DNA from: Torreya grandis | Taxonomy: Eukaryota > Streptophyta > Pinopsida > Cupressales > Taxaceae | Assembly (NCBI GenBank): GCA_037957365.1 | Contig: JARHVA010002682.1 | Location: 2,073,001 to 2,137,000, forward strand | Direction: 5' to 3' | DNA: 64,000 bases | In this document: positions 1 through 11,555 of the stretch, piece by piece | How positions within the stretch are numbered: the first letter of the stretch is position 1 | Layout: each line of letters begins with the position of its first letter | Made by a program: the position numbers and the translations under genes | Notes under the pieces: model-generated | Told to the model about the DNA's origin: nothing | The model's database searches: none | What the model saw: the letters and a program-made list of their open reading frames with translations, nothing else

Positions 1-3000
1 CATATTTCATACATATGATGTACTATCATCTTAATTAATTTTTATATATGTCTCAATGAATTTAATAATTTCATCAAGATATTATGAACTTGTACATTCT
101 TTTACCATCATAAATTATTGATTGAATAAGGTCATTGAGAGAAACCTATTTGCCCTTAACCTATGAGATAGAAAGAAGACCTTGTTGTAGGTAGAAATTA
201 CAAGCAATGGATGTGTCTGAGAGGGAAATTATCACTCATAGTTATTTTTATTCAAACATAATTAAAATACTTGAATAAATCATAGTCAACATCTTGATTA
301 TCTTTATCACTTGTTTTGACTCCTCAAATAAAGGTTTTAGGTCTTTTACTCTATTTTCATGAGGATTGTAGGTCTTGATATTTATATATGACTGTATCCT
401 TATTACATAAACCCTAAACTATCCTTCTTGGAAACTCGTCATGTTATTTAAAAATTCATCTATCCTCTTGATGATATCAATTCCTCCAACATCAACTACT
501 ATCCCCTAGTCATAAAACCTTATTGGCATTTGGTTATGCTTATTAAGTTGTACAAATAATAGCTTATATATGACCATATTAAAATGAATTTATACACAAA
601 TACCTTCCAAAAGGTACTCTGGTTCATAATTCCATATTTATGATCCTTTCTCTTGTAGTGACCATGACCCTCATTGTTATTAAGGCTTTCAAATCCAAGG
701 CTATTTACTTGGTTATAGGTGCACACTATGTGGGTTAGCTGTAGGTTTCCATTCTTAAACCTGCTATAGGTATGCTTGAGTTAGGTAGTTATAGAGTGGT
801 ATTATCCTTTTAAGTTACATTAGCTTCATAATATGCCTATATTCTTGGCACTTCTCTTTCTAAATAAAGATAATCAACATCAATACCTCTTTCATGGCAC
901 TAAACTCCAAGACATTATTCAAGTACCAAACATCCTTGACTGTGCTGTAATGAAATTTGTTTTGTATAGATAGAAAAATATAGGTGAGCTTGTGTATTAT
1001 TTTATCTTGAGTTTATATTTATATTACATCTCCTATCCCTCCCCCTTTTATGCAATTCCTCATGATCCTTATCAAGCAACTTCTTATGCCTTTAACCCCT
1101 TTATTAGGTCTCTCTTTTCAAAACCCTACTTGACTATAGGTATTGGATTTTTTAAGGTCTGGAGGATTTTTTTAAGCCATTACACCATTAATTAACCCTA
1201 TACTTCTATAATCTATGATAACATTCTAAAAAAATTCCTTACATATTAAAATAATACCTTTTAATCCATACTCCAAACATGATTTGTAATGTAGCTTCTC
1301 CCAAGTGCTATAGGTGATTCTTCTTAGTGTGGTTGTAGCTTGTGTTCCCAAGTGGTTGTAGGTGAACCTTTTAGACCATATTAAACATTTACTTAAATTT
1401 AAACTATTCTCCCTTTGAGGTGTCTGAGGACATTCATCACAAGGTCCATAATTCACTAGGGTAGTCAACCCTTACTAGTTATGAAAGCATATATAACATA
1501 ATTGTTGTAGGTGCATTTTATAAGAGTATAGGTGAATTATTTTGGACCACTATAGGTTCACAAGTTTCCCTCTATGAATTATGATTATGCATGAAGTGCC
1601 ACATATGATGGATTTCAAACCATTATTGAGGTAAGTTCTATAGATTAGAAGGTATATTGGAAATAGTAACCAAACCATAAACCTTTGCAATTGTAGATGC
1701 ATTTATACAAGCCTGTAGGCTTTCATTTATCTCCATCCCAAACCTTGTGTGAGCTATAGGGTCTCCTTTCAAACTTATTTATCATATTCTCAACACTTAA
1801 GCCCTATTGAAATAATCAAAACCCTTTAAAACCCTCAAAGCATCCCTATATCATCAATGACCTATTTACTTTGGTTTCTTCTTAGTGGCAGCTATAGGTA
1901 TACATTTGGGTGGTTATGGGCTCTCAGTTAATTGCATACTTGACTGTAAACCCTCAATTAAATCTTGAGTTCATCCCTATATCACATGTATTTTGATGCT
2001 CTTATGAAATAGGCTCTTGAGCATAAAACCCTCCTAATAACTCACTTCAAGCCTTTACCTCACCTCAAACATAGAATATGGCTAGGTATGGTGGTTGTAG
2101 GTGAGTATTTGAAGGTCTTAGGGATATAAGTGGTCAGTTTGGACAAGTAATGACTGCCTCCTTAATTTCCCTTAGATATGAATGGAATCTTGTAAAGATT
2201 GATATACATGTATTGCTTGTTTACTCTCTTCATGAATAACTTGATATCATGTCTAATCCTCATAAGGCTAGTATATGGCTATGTTCATTTCATTTTTATG
2301 GATCATAATTGTCATAAGCCCTAGAGAGGTCATTGATTATGACTATGGATCACTGCCCCTCTCTCCTATTCTACTTGATGAGATCATTTGTATAGCATAG
2401 ATCATTATACCCATAAATAAAATGACTATCATTCAATCTTTGGATTATGTATCTCATGACTATGTTTTCTATAGGTGCAAGTCTCCTTGATGACTATAAA
2501 TGATGCTTGTCGGTTCTTATACTCTTTTTCATGCTTGCCTTTTACCCATATGTGGGTTTCTCATGTATCCACCTCATGATAATAATTACTTGTCACTAAA
2601 TCTTTATAAATACCTTTCTTGCCTCAACATATCATCCTTGTGAACACACTTGGCTATGTACCCTTGTTGTAGGTCCTCATCATGACTGTATGGTACTTTG
2701 AATATCACACACGACCTTCATATTGAAAGAATATGATAATTATTTTTATTAATAATTAATTGATGCCCTCATAGCTCCAAAAAGTCCCTATATTTCATTG
2801 AAGTCCTATTCATAAGGATCATAATGCATTCCCATGGTTGTAGAGTGATATTGCATTAGCTGTAGAGATGTTTCAAAGTCCACAAACTCCTCTTCTCATG
2901 ATGATAGTGCCCTTTAATCAGTCTTTGACTCTCCTAAATAATGGACCTAAGGGATTAATTTGGGTATGAAGGTGGAGTGAAGTGGAAAGATGATGAATAA

Positions 3001-4405
3001 AACATGATGAAGGGTGCAGTGAAGGTGAAAACACAGTGATAATGGAGACTATGGCAGTGATGTCGGGTGAGTGAGGTGGAAGTGAGAAACAAGAACTTAG
3101 AGGCAAGATAAGACCAAACCAAGGAATTAAAAATAAACAAGGACTCATCATCACAACTTCACATTACTTTAAAGGCCATTAGATTAGGGTAAGAGACTAA
3201 AATTGAATCATATTTTTCTTCAAAAACCTTAAAATTTGCAAAAAATCCTTAATTTATGCTAAACTAGCACATTGAGACACTTTGATGCATGGAGATGGGA
3301 TTTATTTCCATAAAACAAGAATAAAATCTATGAATTATTAATTTAAACCATGAAAATTTTATGAAAACCTTGAAAATATGAATTCTTGACAATTTGAGGT
3401 TATCTTCTTCTCTTTGGACTGTATAATTCACCCTTACAAGCTTGCCAATACTACAGATTAACTAGCTAATTTTAAGACCTATATTTGACCTTGAATTATA
3501 ATACTAACACTTCCATAATGCCATAGAAAGGTAGATAAATTCATCAAAATTTTGGAACAAGTTTAATTTCCTTTAAAATCTACCCAAGTGAGGAGAAATT
3601 GAAGAAAAATAATGACCTTCCTAGTTGCAAGGTAGCATAATTTGACTTGACTTCAATTGAATGGTTCATGATCCTAGAGAATATAATTAAGAAACCACTT
3701 GAACCATAAATAATACCTCTAATTATACTTTCTTCACCCCAAAATTGAGAGCTTTACCCTCCTCTAGTAGACCTTACCATCAAAAAACCTATAGGTATGT
3801 CTCTTTATACCAACTAAGCAAGTAACAGGAAAATACTAGTTTAGGGAATGTATAGCCATAAAAAGTCCTGAAAATATTGATGAAGCTTGGTAATGACCTA
3901 TAAATGACTTCATGTACCTTGATTGTATGGATTCCATACTATTACTTGAAAATGAAGGGAAAAGAGTATTTTCTTGCCTTTATAAGATTACCAAAGCTTT
4001 CCACCACTTGGAATGGAATGTTTGAGAAGTATTACATTACTTTACATGAAAAAATAGACTTTTAACCTTTTTTCATGTTTTAATATTGCAAATTTTGCAT
4101 GTGGGAGGGGTTTTGGGGCTTTTTGAGCTATTTAACATACCAAAACACTTTTTCATGATTTAAACTTTTAAACTTAGGCTATTTTCATACTTTTGAACAT
4201 ATTCAAAGATCTTGTGAGATAATTCAGTGACTTTTGAAACCATTTTGATACCTTTTACCCCATTTTTTGACATTTTGGACCAAAAGTTACATTTTTAGAT
4301 CATAATTGATCAGTTTGACCAACTATAAAGGGGTAAGGGCTAGATTTTTGAAATTTTAAAATGATAGGGGTAGTAATTTGGCATTGATAGGCCAAATTAC
4401 TAACA
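1..4405 (-). repeat. Element A 3' LTR (partial)
   Basis: This is the direct-repeat partner of 11556-16017, alignable along its whole length with scattered substitutions and small indels (roughly 85-90% identical by eye). The right edge is set at 4405, where the similarity stops just after AACA (TGTT at the LTR start on the minus strand). No clean polypurine tract is left beside it: the minus-strand bases just upstream of TGTT are A-rich but interrupted. Short minus-strand frames in it, such as 2918-3154, are composition shadows. The words TGTAGGT and TATAGGT recur many times in the first 2.7 kb. Confidence 0.9.
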
Positions 4406-4679
4406 ATTTTGGCATTTTTTGGGGGTTGACCAGCCTACTAGTCAAAAGAACTCAAAAACTTGGATAAGGATAGACTAGGACAAACACTAAAATTGGAAAA
4501 GCTTGTAGACCAAGACATAACTAGAAAAATTTACACAAACAGCAATAAACATGTGCACATATGAACTTAGAATAAAGGAAAACAATAAATTGAAAAGTAA
4601 AAACAACTACTGAAAGCATGTGCAGAAAATTACTTAGAGGAATGAAACTATGACTATGTACAAAGGAGTGACTCTACTA

Positions 4680-5810
4680 ATAGTAGTATTTAAGAAGCAT
4701 CCCATTCAAAAAAATGGGAAACTATTCTCTACTCAATTTGGATAAATAAAAATCATTTTTATTCTTACAATTAGTGATAATATAAGGTCCACTCCAAAGG
4801 CTATCAAATTTGGAGTGCTTACCTGGCTTTGCACACTCTTCATCCCATTTGAGTACTATGTCTCCTTGTCAAAATGTTTTTGATGAAGCTCTTTTATAAA
4901 ATGTCTTCTTGACTTGATATTTATTTGGCCACATGGTGTGCATAGCATCATCTCTTATTTCCTCCAATTCTCTTAGTTCATTCATCTTGACTTCCATTGC
5001 ATCACTTTCCAGAAGCTCTAGATGGTGTGTAAGTTGTAAAACTAGAAGATCTAATGAGATAGGTAGCCTTACTTCTCTTCCATAAACTAAAAGATAAGGT
5101 GAATAACCAATGTCATTTTTACGGGTGATCCTATTATTCCATAAAGCAATCTTCAACTTTGTATGCTAGGATATCTGATTATCTTCCATTATTCTTTTGA
5201 TAATCCAAATCAGGTTCTTGTTAGTGGACTCAGCTAGTCCATTACCATGTGGATAGTAATTTGATGAATATGTCAAACAAATACCATGTTCAAGAGCCCA
5301 TTAACATACCTTTTCACTACTGAATTCCAAATCATTATCTAATATTATAGTAGAAGGTGCTCCAAAACAAGTTACTAGACTCTCATAAAATTCAAGCACA
5401 AAGTTCTCATTTGCCTCTTTCAAAGGCACTGCTTCCACCCACCTAGTGAAATAGTTTGTATCTATCAAGACCCACTTATGACCAGAACTAGATAGAGGAT
5501 GAATCATGATAATGAAGTATAAACCCCATTTCATGAAAGGCTACTCAACCTGAATTGGTTTTAGTGGCATAACATCTAGTCTCTATGTCCCTATAAACAT
5601 TGCACACTTTGTACATTTCCTAACCCATGCATGTGCATATCTTAATAAATTAGGCCAAAAATAACTATTTCTAATGATTTTTTTAGTTGTGGTCTTGGCT
5701 GAAAAATGACCTCCATAAGGACTATCATGAAATTGCTTAAAAAGCTTATCAAATTGACTAGTTACAACACACCTTAAAAGTATACCTCCATTTTCTTTTT
5801 TGAAAAGCAC
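4680..5810 (-). pseudogene. Element A integrase (decayed)
   Basis: Integrase would insert the element cDNA into chromosomes. Read on the minus strand, the HHCC zinc-binding part is complete (FHDSPYGGH, then CTKC) at about 5740-5600. The catalytic core follows: the first acidic residue, expected in WG-x-D-F, reads WGLYF, so Asp is replaced by Tyr; the second is in LDNDLEF and the third in GNGLAESTNK. The C-terminal part has the family blocks SPYLLVYGREVRLPISL and KRASSKTF, then GDIVLKWDEE, and decays near 4680. Several stops interrupt the frame (for example near 5536 and 5300). Loss of the first catalytic Asp alone should abolish activity. Confidence 0.9.
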
Positions 5811-6039
5811 TCCATAAATAAAAATGTATGGTAATGGTTTCAGACTAAAGTGTCTTTAGACCCCTTGGACAGTCTCTGATTTGAATAAATCTAGCAATGT
5901 TATGTGTCCAGCTTGGAGGAGGTGTATTTTTAACTTCATGTTGAGTGCCCTGAATTGTCAAATTGTTTCTTTTTCTTCTTTCACATCTTTTATAATATGT
6001 TCACATAAGCATTTTCCTTGGAAAATTTTTGTAACTTTG

Positions 6040-6480
6040 AATTAAGTTTCATATTCTATTCATTTAGTAACCCATCTAGCTATTTTTTCACTCAAATCTC
6101 TATTGAGAATGATGTCCTTCACACTTGGATGAGCAACCATTAGTATAATCTTATTATTTGAAATCAAATGTTTGAATTTTTTTAGGCCTCTTATAAAAAT
6201 AAGTACATATTTTTATACAAAATAATACCTCTCTTCATAACCCTCTAAATCTTGACTAAATAAAGTAATGGTTTGTTCCAAACCTTCATTGTTTTGTTGC
6301 ATAAGCATGGTTGAAATAGTACTAAAAGTAGAGAAAGCATACAAAAAGAAATTCTTACTCAAATTTAGATTGAGAAAAGTAGGAGCCTAGATTATTTCTT
6401 CTTTGATATCTTCAAAACCTCTTTTAATTTCTTTACTCCAAGTGAACTCTTGGTGTTTCTTTAGTATTTGAGTAAGTGGG
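6040..6480 (-). pseudogene. Element A retroviral-type RNase H (decayed)
   Basis: Minus-strand translation directly after the RT gives FLYAFSTFSTISTMLMQQN followed by a SQDLEGYEERYY block. This matches the RNase H domain that follows RT in Ty3/gypsy polyproteins, where SRxLxxxExxY is typical. The domain removes RNA from the RNA/DNA hybrid during reverse transcription. The first acidic residue expected in the family is not obvious (LYAF in place of the usual D at the strand end). Stops break the frame near 6150 and 6395. It is the second of two RNase H-like domains in this element; the other lies upstream of RT. Confidence 0.75.
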
Positions 6481-6559
6481 CTTACTAGTTCTACAAAAGC
6501 AAGAATGAATCTTCTGATAAAGTTTATCTTACCCAAGAAGATCTATAATCCTTTTTTGT

Positions 6560-7240
6560 GTTTAGGTAATGATAGAGAAAGGATTTCCTCTATTATTTAT
6601 GGATCAATAGAAAGACCAAATTTGGATGCCACATTCCTAAGAAGTCTCCCCTCATGCACTAAAAAAATGTATTTCTTTGGATTCAATAAGACTCCAAATT
6701 GTCTATATCTATTAAAAATAATTCTCAAGTGTGTTAGATGATCAGTAGGATTCTTTGAAAATAATATAATATAATTAAGATAGACTAAAACTATTTCACT
6801 CAAAAGACCATGAAAAGAAACATACATTTCCCTTTGGAAGTTAGCTTTAGCATTAGAGAGTCTAAAAGGCATCTTTTTGTAAGCAAAAGTACCTCCTTTG
6901 GTGGTGAAAGTTGTTTTATGCTGATCTTGTTCTTTTACCAGTATCTAGTTATAGCCTAAGTACCCGTCCAATAAAGAGAACCTCTATGAACCTAATACTC
7001 TCTACAAGATTTGATCCATGGAAGGAAGTGAATAGTGGTCTTTCAATGATACTCTATTTAGATCTCTGAAATCTACACATAACATTATATCTCCATTATT
7101 ATTTCTTACTAGTAAAAGATTTTATACACATGTTGAATGATTTATAATAAAAATAAAATCTGATTCAATCAGCTTTGTAAGCTCCTTCCTTATGAGAATT
7201 TCAACCTTTGGGTTAATAGGCCTTTGATTTTATCTTATCG
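6560..7240 (-). pseudogene. Element A reverse transcriptase with destroyed YxDD motif
   Basis: Minus-strand translation shows the RT blocks in order: LCVDFRDLNRVSLKDHYSLP, FSLLDGYLGYN, KTTFTTKGGTFAYKKMPFRL, then LVYLNYIILFS and VLLNPKKYIFL. The catalytic YLDD tetrad reads YLNY, so both metal-binding aspartates are gone (one to Asn, one to Tyr). Stops interrupt the frame near 7118, 6998 and 6950. Length and block spacing are otherwise normal for Ty3/gypsy RT. This copy cannot encode an active polymerase. Identity as RT is near certain. Confidence 0.93.
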
Positions 7241-7754
7241 ATTTTTCATCTTGTTCAAGTTCAATAGTATGTTATACCAATCTTCAGTCAAAACCTTTCA
7301 AATCATGGTATTCCCAAGTAAATACATCCATTAATTATTGACATAATTATATGAAAGCTACTTTCTTAGAATCTGTGTTCACTTTACCCAGCTTGAATTG
7401 CATATCTTCAACTATGCTAATTGGCTCATAATGCTCTTTCTTTGTAGAAATGCTCAACTTGTCTTTATTTAGATAACCATATTCATTGAAAATGATTTCT
7501 AAATTCACCAAACTTTTTGTCATCTTTTTTTATTTAAATTTCACAATCTGATTTTCATATTAATCCTACAATTTATCATGATTTCTTTGGCAAAACTCTA
7601 CCTCATTCTGTAGAAAATATGTTATTTTCTTATCAAAATAATAAACTTGCCAACTTACAACATTATTTGGGATTGAAGGCCTACATACAACCTTTATTTG
7701 GGTCTTATTTTCATTATCCTTAATCTAATCTAGAATATCATATTGTGCTCCTAT

Positions 7755-8120
7755 GACAATAATTCTATTAGCAGGCTGATTTGTTCCTCTAGGAATGGAG
7801 CGAATGTCAAATACAAGGAAATATTCCATGAGGTCCAAAAATATATGTTTTTAGGTCTTCAAAAGAGGATTATTTACTTCAATTAAATCTATAACTTTTT
7901 GGACTACTAAATCACTATCACCTTTTACCTGTAAGAGCGTAATATCCCTCTTTTTAGCCCATTGAAGACCATAAATAAGAGCTTCATATTCTATAGTATT
8001 GGAAGTACAATTGAACTAAAATCTTAAAAAAGGATAATACCTTTGATTTTTGTGGTGAAACCAGAATAACACCAGCCCCACTTCCATTATTTATTTTGGA
8101 TCCATCAAAGAATAGATTCT
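7755..8120 (-). pseudogene. Element A archaeal/RVT_3-type RNase H, placed upstream of RT
   Basis: Minus-strand translation gives FFDGSKINNGSGAGVIL, then SNTIEYEALIYGLQWAKK, GDSDLVVQKV, and RSIPRGTNQPANRI. These are the signature blocks of the RNase H family found as a second RNase H in plant Tat-type elements: the first Asp in FDGS, Glu in EYEAL, Asp in GDSDLV. The terminal block usually reads N-x-x-AD-x-L; here the Asp has become Asn. Only one or two stops interrupt it, making it among the best preserved parts of this element. It lies between protease (8656-8895) and RT (6560-7240), not after RT. Element D has the same arrangement. Confidence 0.85.
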
Positions 8121-8339
8121 AAACTCCTTGATCATGCACTAAGCTAGTGAGACTAGATGATAAATCACCTTCTTCGTGCATGCAGTAGACTCCAAAACCA
8201 ACATATTAAATAATTTTATAGGGGTAATGTCCATGATTTTCAACATCCCATTCACCTAGGAGAAGATATAGAATACCCTCAAGAGGCTTAGAAGGCTCTT
8301 ACTCAATGATGTTATCATCTTCTTCTGAAATACTGCAAT

Positions 8340-8895
8340 TCAAATTTGACATATTTGGCATATATGGCTCAAGATGAAATCTAGAAATAGGATCAGATAT
8401 TATGGTTACTTTGGTTTCATACTTGGTTTTAAAAGCCATGTATGACCAATCTAGATAAAGGTAACCTCATATTTTGGTAGTGAAATCTCTGAATATGCAT
8501 AGTGCAAAATGTGGAGGTCAATTAACAACAATAACATCCTGTAAAATATTGAAATTTGGACAAGTAGCAAGCATGATTTTTAGATATTTCAACACACCTA
8601 AAATCTTGGTAGGAGACCCATCTAGTTACAAGACACATTTCTTATGGGGTTCATACTATAATCCTAACTTATCAGCTATTGATTTGGGCATGACATAAGT
8701 ACTAGACCCACTATCAATCATATAGTTATGAACAAGACAATCTCTAATGATAACAAAAGGGTAAAATAGAGGAGGTTTAGTTACCTTAAGAGGTTGAGAC
8801 TCAACAACTGGATTAGAATTAGCTAGGATAAAACTTAATCTTTCTTTTTTAGGTGGTTTTTTAAAGATATTGAGCTTTAAAATCTCTTCTTGCAA
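8340..8895 (-). pseudogene. Element A aspartic protease (retropepsin) and its C-terminal extension
   Basis: The minus-strand frame 8895-8656 carries the retropepsin active site in YMIDSGSSTYVMPKSIADKL, preceded by a short lead with QPLKVTKPPLFYPFVI. After a stop at about 8655 the similarity continues in other frames through PPHFALCIFRDFT and YLYLDWSYM, the extension seen after the protease in this branch of Ty3/gypsy. The protease would cut the Gag-Pol polyprotein. The active-site Asp, Ser and Gly are present, but the domain is split by stops and frameshifts. Confidence 0.85.
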
Positions 8896-9641
8896 ATACT
8901 CCTTTTATCCTAAGATTAGTAGTGTATCTCACATTTGAATTGATAATAAAATCTTCTTCATATGATCCACAATACTAAGTGGAGAAGTAGCTGCCCTTAA
9001 CTATAATTTAGGAGTAGAAGGAGATCCCAAATGTTGTGCGAATTGAGGAATATAAATCCCTTTCATGTTTTTATCTTTTAGATCTTGAGCTTGCTGATTT
9101 GAACTTTTCTGAGGTAGCTCATGTGTAGTGATCTTTTGTTATAGCTAAGAAGACAAAGAGGCTGACCTATTAGGACCTAAACCTTCACCAATTGCTCTTT
9201 TCTTAGATCTAGTATGGGATACAACTGAATTATCAATATTAGGTAAATTTTTACTTTAATTTATAGCCAAGTGCTCAAAATAATTCTCACCTTCCTTGAA
9301 GTTCACAAATGTAGTCTCAGTAGGTGCCTTACCACTACCTTCTCCTTGTTGATTTGACACTTCTAATTTAATGATAAAGGAATGTCTCTATAGGGTAGAG
9401 AGGCTTCTTTATTTTGAGAAGGTGGATGGTTTTTAAATGAAGGAATAACTAAACTCTATTACATAAAATATTGATGAGATCTCTCACTAGTTGGAGTTAT
9501 TTTCATGTTGTTTGCTTGATCTCATTGATTGTTCCATTATCTTTCTTGAGCATAATTTCTCTAAGTTGGCACAATAACTATTGAATTGATTGGGGCATTA
9601 GGATTATAATACCTTGATTGATAATTATACCCTTGTACTTT

Positions 9642-10020
9642 CTAATTGGATTGATAGGATGGCCTATTACATTGGTAATTATAATTAGTATTCTGGTATG
9701 GCTTGTATGGTGGAGCTTGTTTCCTCTTTATTGCAACCAACTTGTTGGTTTGAGCTTTGAAAATACTCTCTATCTTCCCTAATCTATTAGTTTTACCACC
9801 TTTTATTTGATGGAACTTTGATGACTCTAGAATTAGAGTAATATTTAGTGTAAGAAGATGGATCTTTGGAAAAATATGCATTGGTTGCCTTGGAGATAAC
9901 TTGCCTACTTGTATAAGACAATTTTCAACTTTGATTACTACTTCAAAAGATTCAAGTAAAGTGTTGCTTCCCATGGATTATATCATGATATACACATCTA
10001 AATTGAGAGCCTTCAGATAG
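9642..10020 (-). pseudogene. Element A gag, C-terminal remnant
   Basis: Minus-strand translation gives YLKALNLDVYIMI, a stop, then SMGSNTLLESFEVVIKVE, which fits the end of a gag capsid domain (the usual pattern is a short helix, a proline or glycine turn and a helix ending in E). A basic Tyr/Asn/Gln-rich tail follows (KRKQAPPYKPYQ). No CCHC zinc knuckle is visible. The N-terminal half of gag, which should lie to the right of 10020, was not found, so gag appears truncated. Assignment rests on position upstream of protease and on weak pattern similarity. Confidence 0.55.
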
Positions 10021-11555
10021 TAAAAAAAATAATAGTTGGGTTTAGGCTTGATTAATTCATGAATTATACTTGTAAAAACTTTATTCATCATCAAATATGT
10101 GATTTTGATGAGAAAACCTTCGTCATTCAGTCAACAGGGTTGACTAGGACTATTTTTCTATAATTTCCAATAGATTGGCCATTTTGATTGAGATATTAGG
10201 GACTCTTATAGGATGATTTATGACCAACTAAATGTTTTAGGATTAGTAAAAAATCTTAGTATTTGATCTCCATTGATTAGATTTTATTGAACTACCCTAT
10301 ACTTCATTTTACATGCCTTTTTCCACAAAAAACATGATTTATGCCCTCATCTGTATAACTCCATGCATAAAAATGAAATTTATGTAATCCTATTTGAGTG
10401 TATTTTATTTTTAATAAATTTTCAAGTTTATCCATGGTGATTTGATATTAGTAAAATCCACTTTTCTCAGAACTAATTTTTTAGGGCTTTAGGAGGGTTT
10501 TAAAGCTGAATCTTCAAACTAATGATTCATGAAGTAAATACATCCAAATACCAAACCAATTAAATTTATTTGTAGCAAATTTACGCCCTAATATCCCTAA
10601 ATATATTGGGGTTACATGCAAAATATATGAAAATTTACCACGTGAATGAAATTCGCCTATGGGGTTTAGCTTGCATTCTGGGTTGCCTACACTTTTAATG
10701 ATTGTTCATAAATAAATTACCCTAAAATGATATAATTTTTTTATAAATTATAATTAAATATGGGTCCTCAAAAAATACTTAGAGATTTCAGCCAAACTCC
10801 ACACGTGGTGAGCAATACAAGCATCTAAATAAGAGGTTTGGAAGAGTGTCTATAACTGCAAAAGTAAAAAAAAACTTATCTAAGATGAAAAATAATCTTA
10901 AAATAATTTATAAATTCTTAAAAAATAATAATATTACCTGTACCATTCTATTAAAATACTCTAAGAGTCCTTTTTTCTTAAAAAGTCCAAAAATGCCTTT
11001 TTGGCCCATGGGCTTATTTACTTGCATAAGCATGTATGAGCATGGTTTGCATAAAATTTGGATTTTTTACACTATTTATATGTATTATTATGATTTAAAA
11101 ACATCATCCCATGATTATCAATATTTTACCTGGCATTAGAAGCTTTTGAAGAACTCCAGAATGATGCCTGCTCCAATGGTCACCTCAAACGGGTAGGCTG
11201 AGGGTCTGAGACAAAAAAATAAAATATTTAAACTCATATAATGGAAATTAAATTATTTTATAATGTTATACAACTAATTATGACCATTTATACCAAATTT
11301 AAATCCATGATTCCACTTGAAGCTCCCAAAATCCTCAAATATCCTTAAAAAATGACCCCTGTGCATGGACTGTTTACATTTTTTTATTGAGTTTTAGTGT
11401 TTTTGAAGGTATTTTAATGAATTTTATATGTTTTAAGGTCAAAATAATATTATTTTATCTCAATATTCCCTTAAATATTTTGGAAAACTCCTTTACCCCT
11501 ATTTTCAAGCATGTCTAGACTTCCAAATAAGGTAATTAGGCCTTTCAAACTTGCA
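10021..11555 (-). other. Element A leader or unmatched end of 5' LTR
   Basis: This stretch separates the gag remnant from the part of the 5' LTR confirmed by its partner. The partner of this stretch, if any, lies before base 1, so whether it is LTR or leader cannot be settled. No PBS complementary to a common plant tRNA was recognised. A notably GC-richer patch at 11130-11215 could mark the transcription start region on the minus strand. No coding similarity was seen; the plus-strand frame 10846-11139 looks random. Confidence 0.4.

Noticed and set aside
2918..3154. Minus-strand frames in the LTR of element A
   Set aside because: They lie inside the LTR, are not conserved in the partner copy as frames and have no protein similarity.
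10846..11139. 97-residue plus-strand frame with Lys/Asn runs
   Set aside because: Composition follows the AT-rich DNA; it is antisense to element A and no domain is visible.
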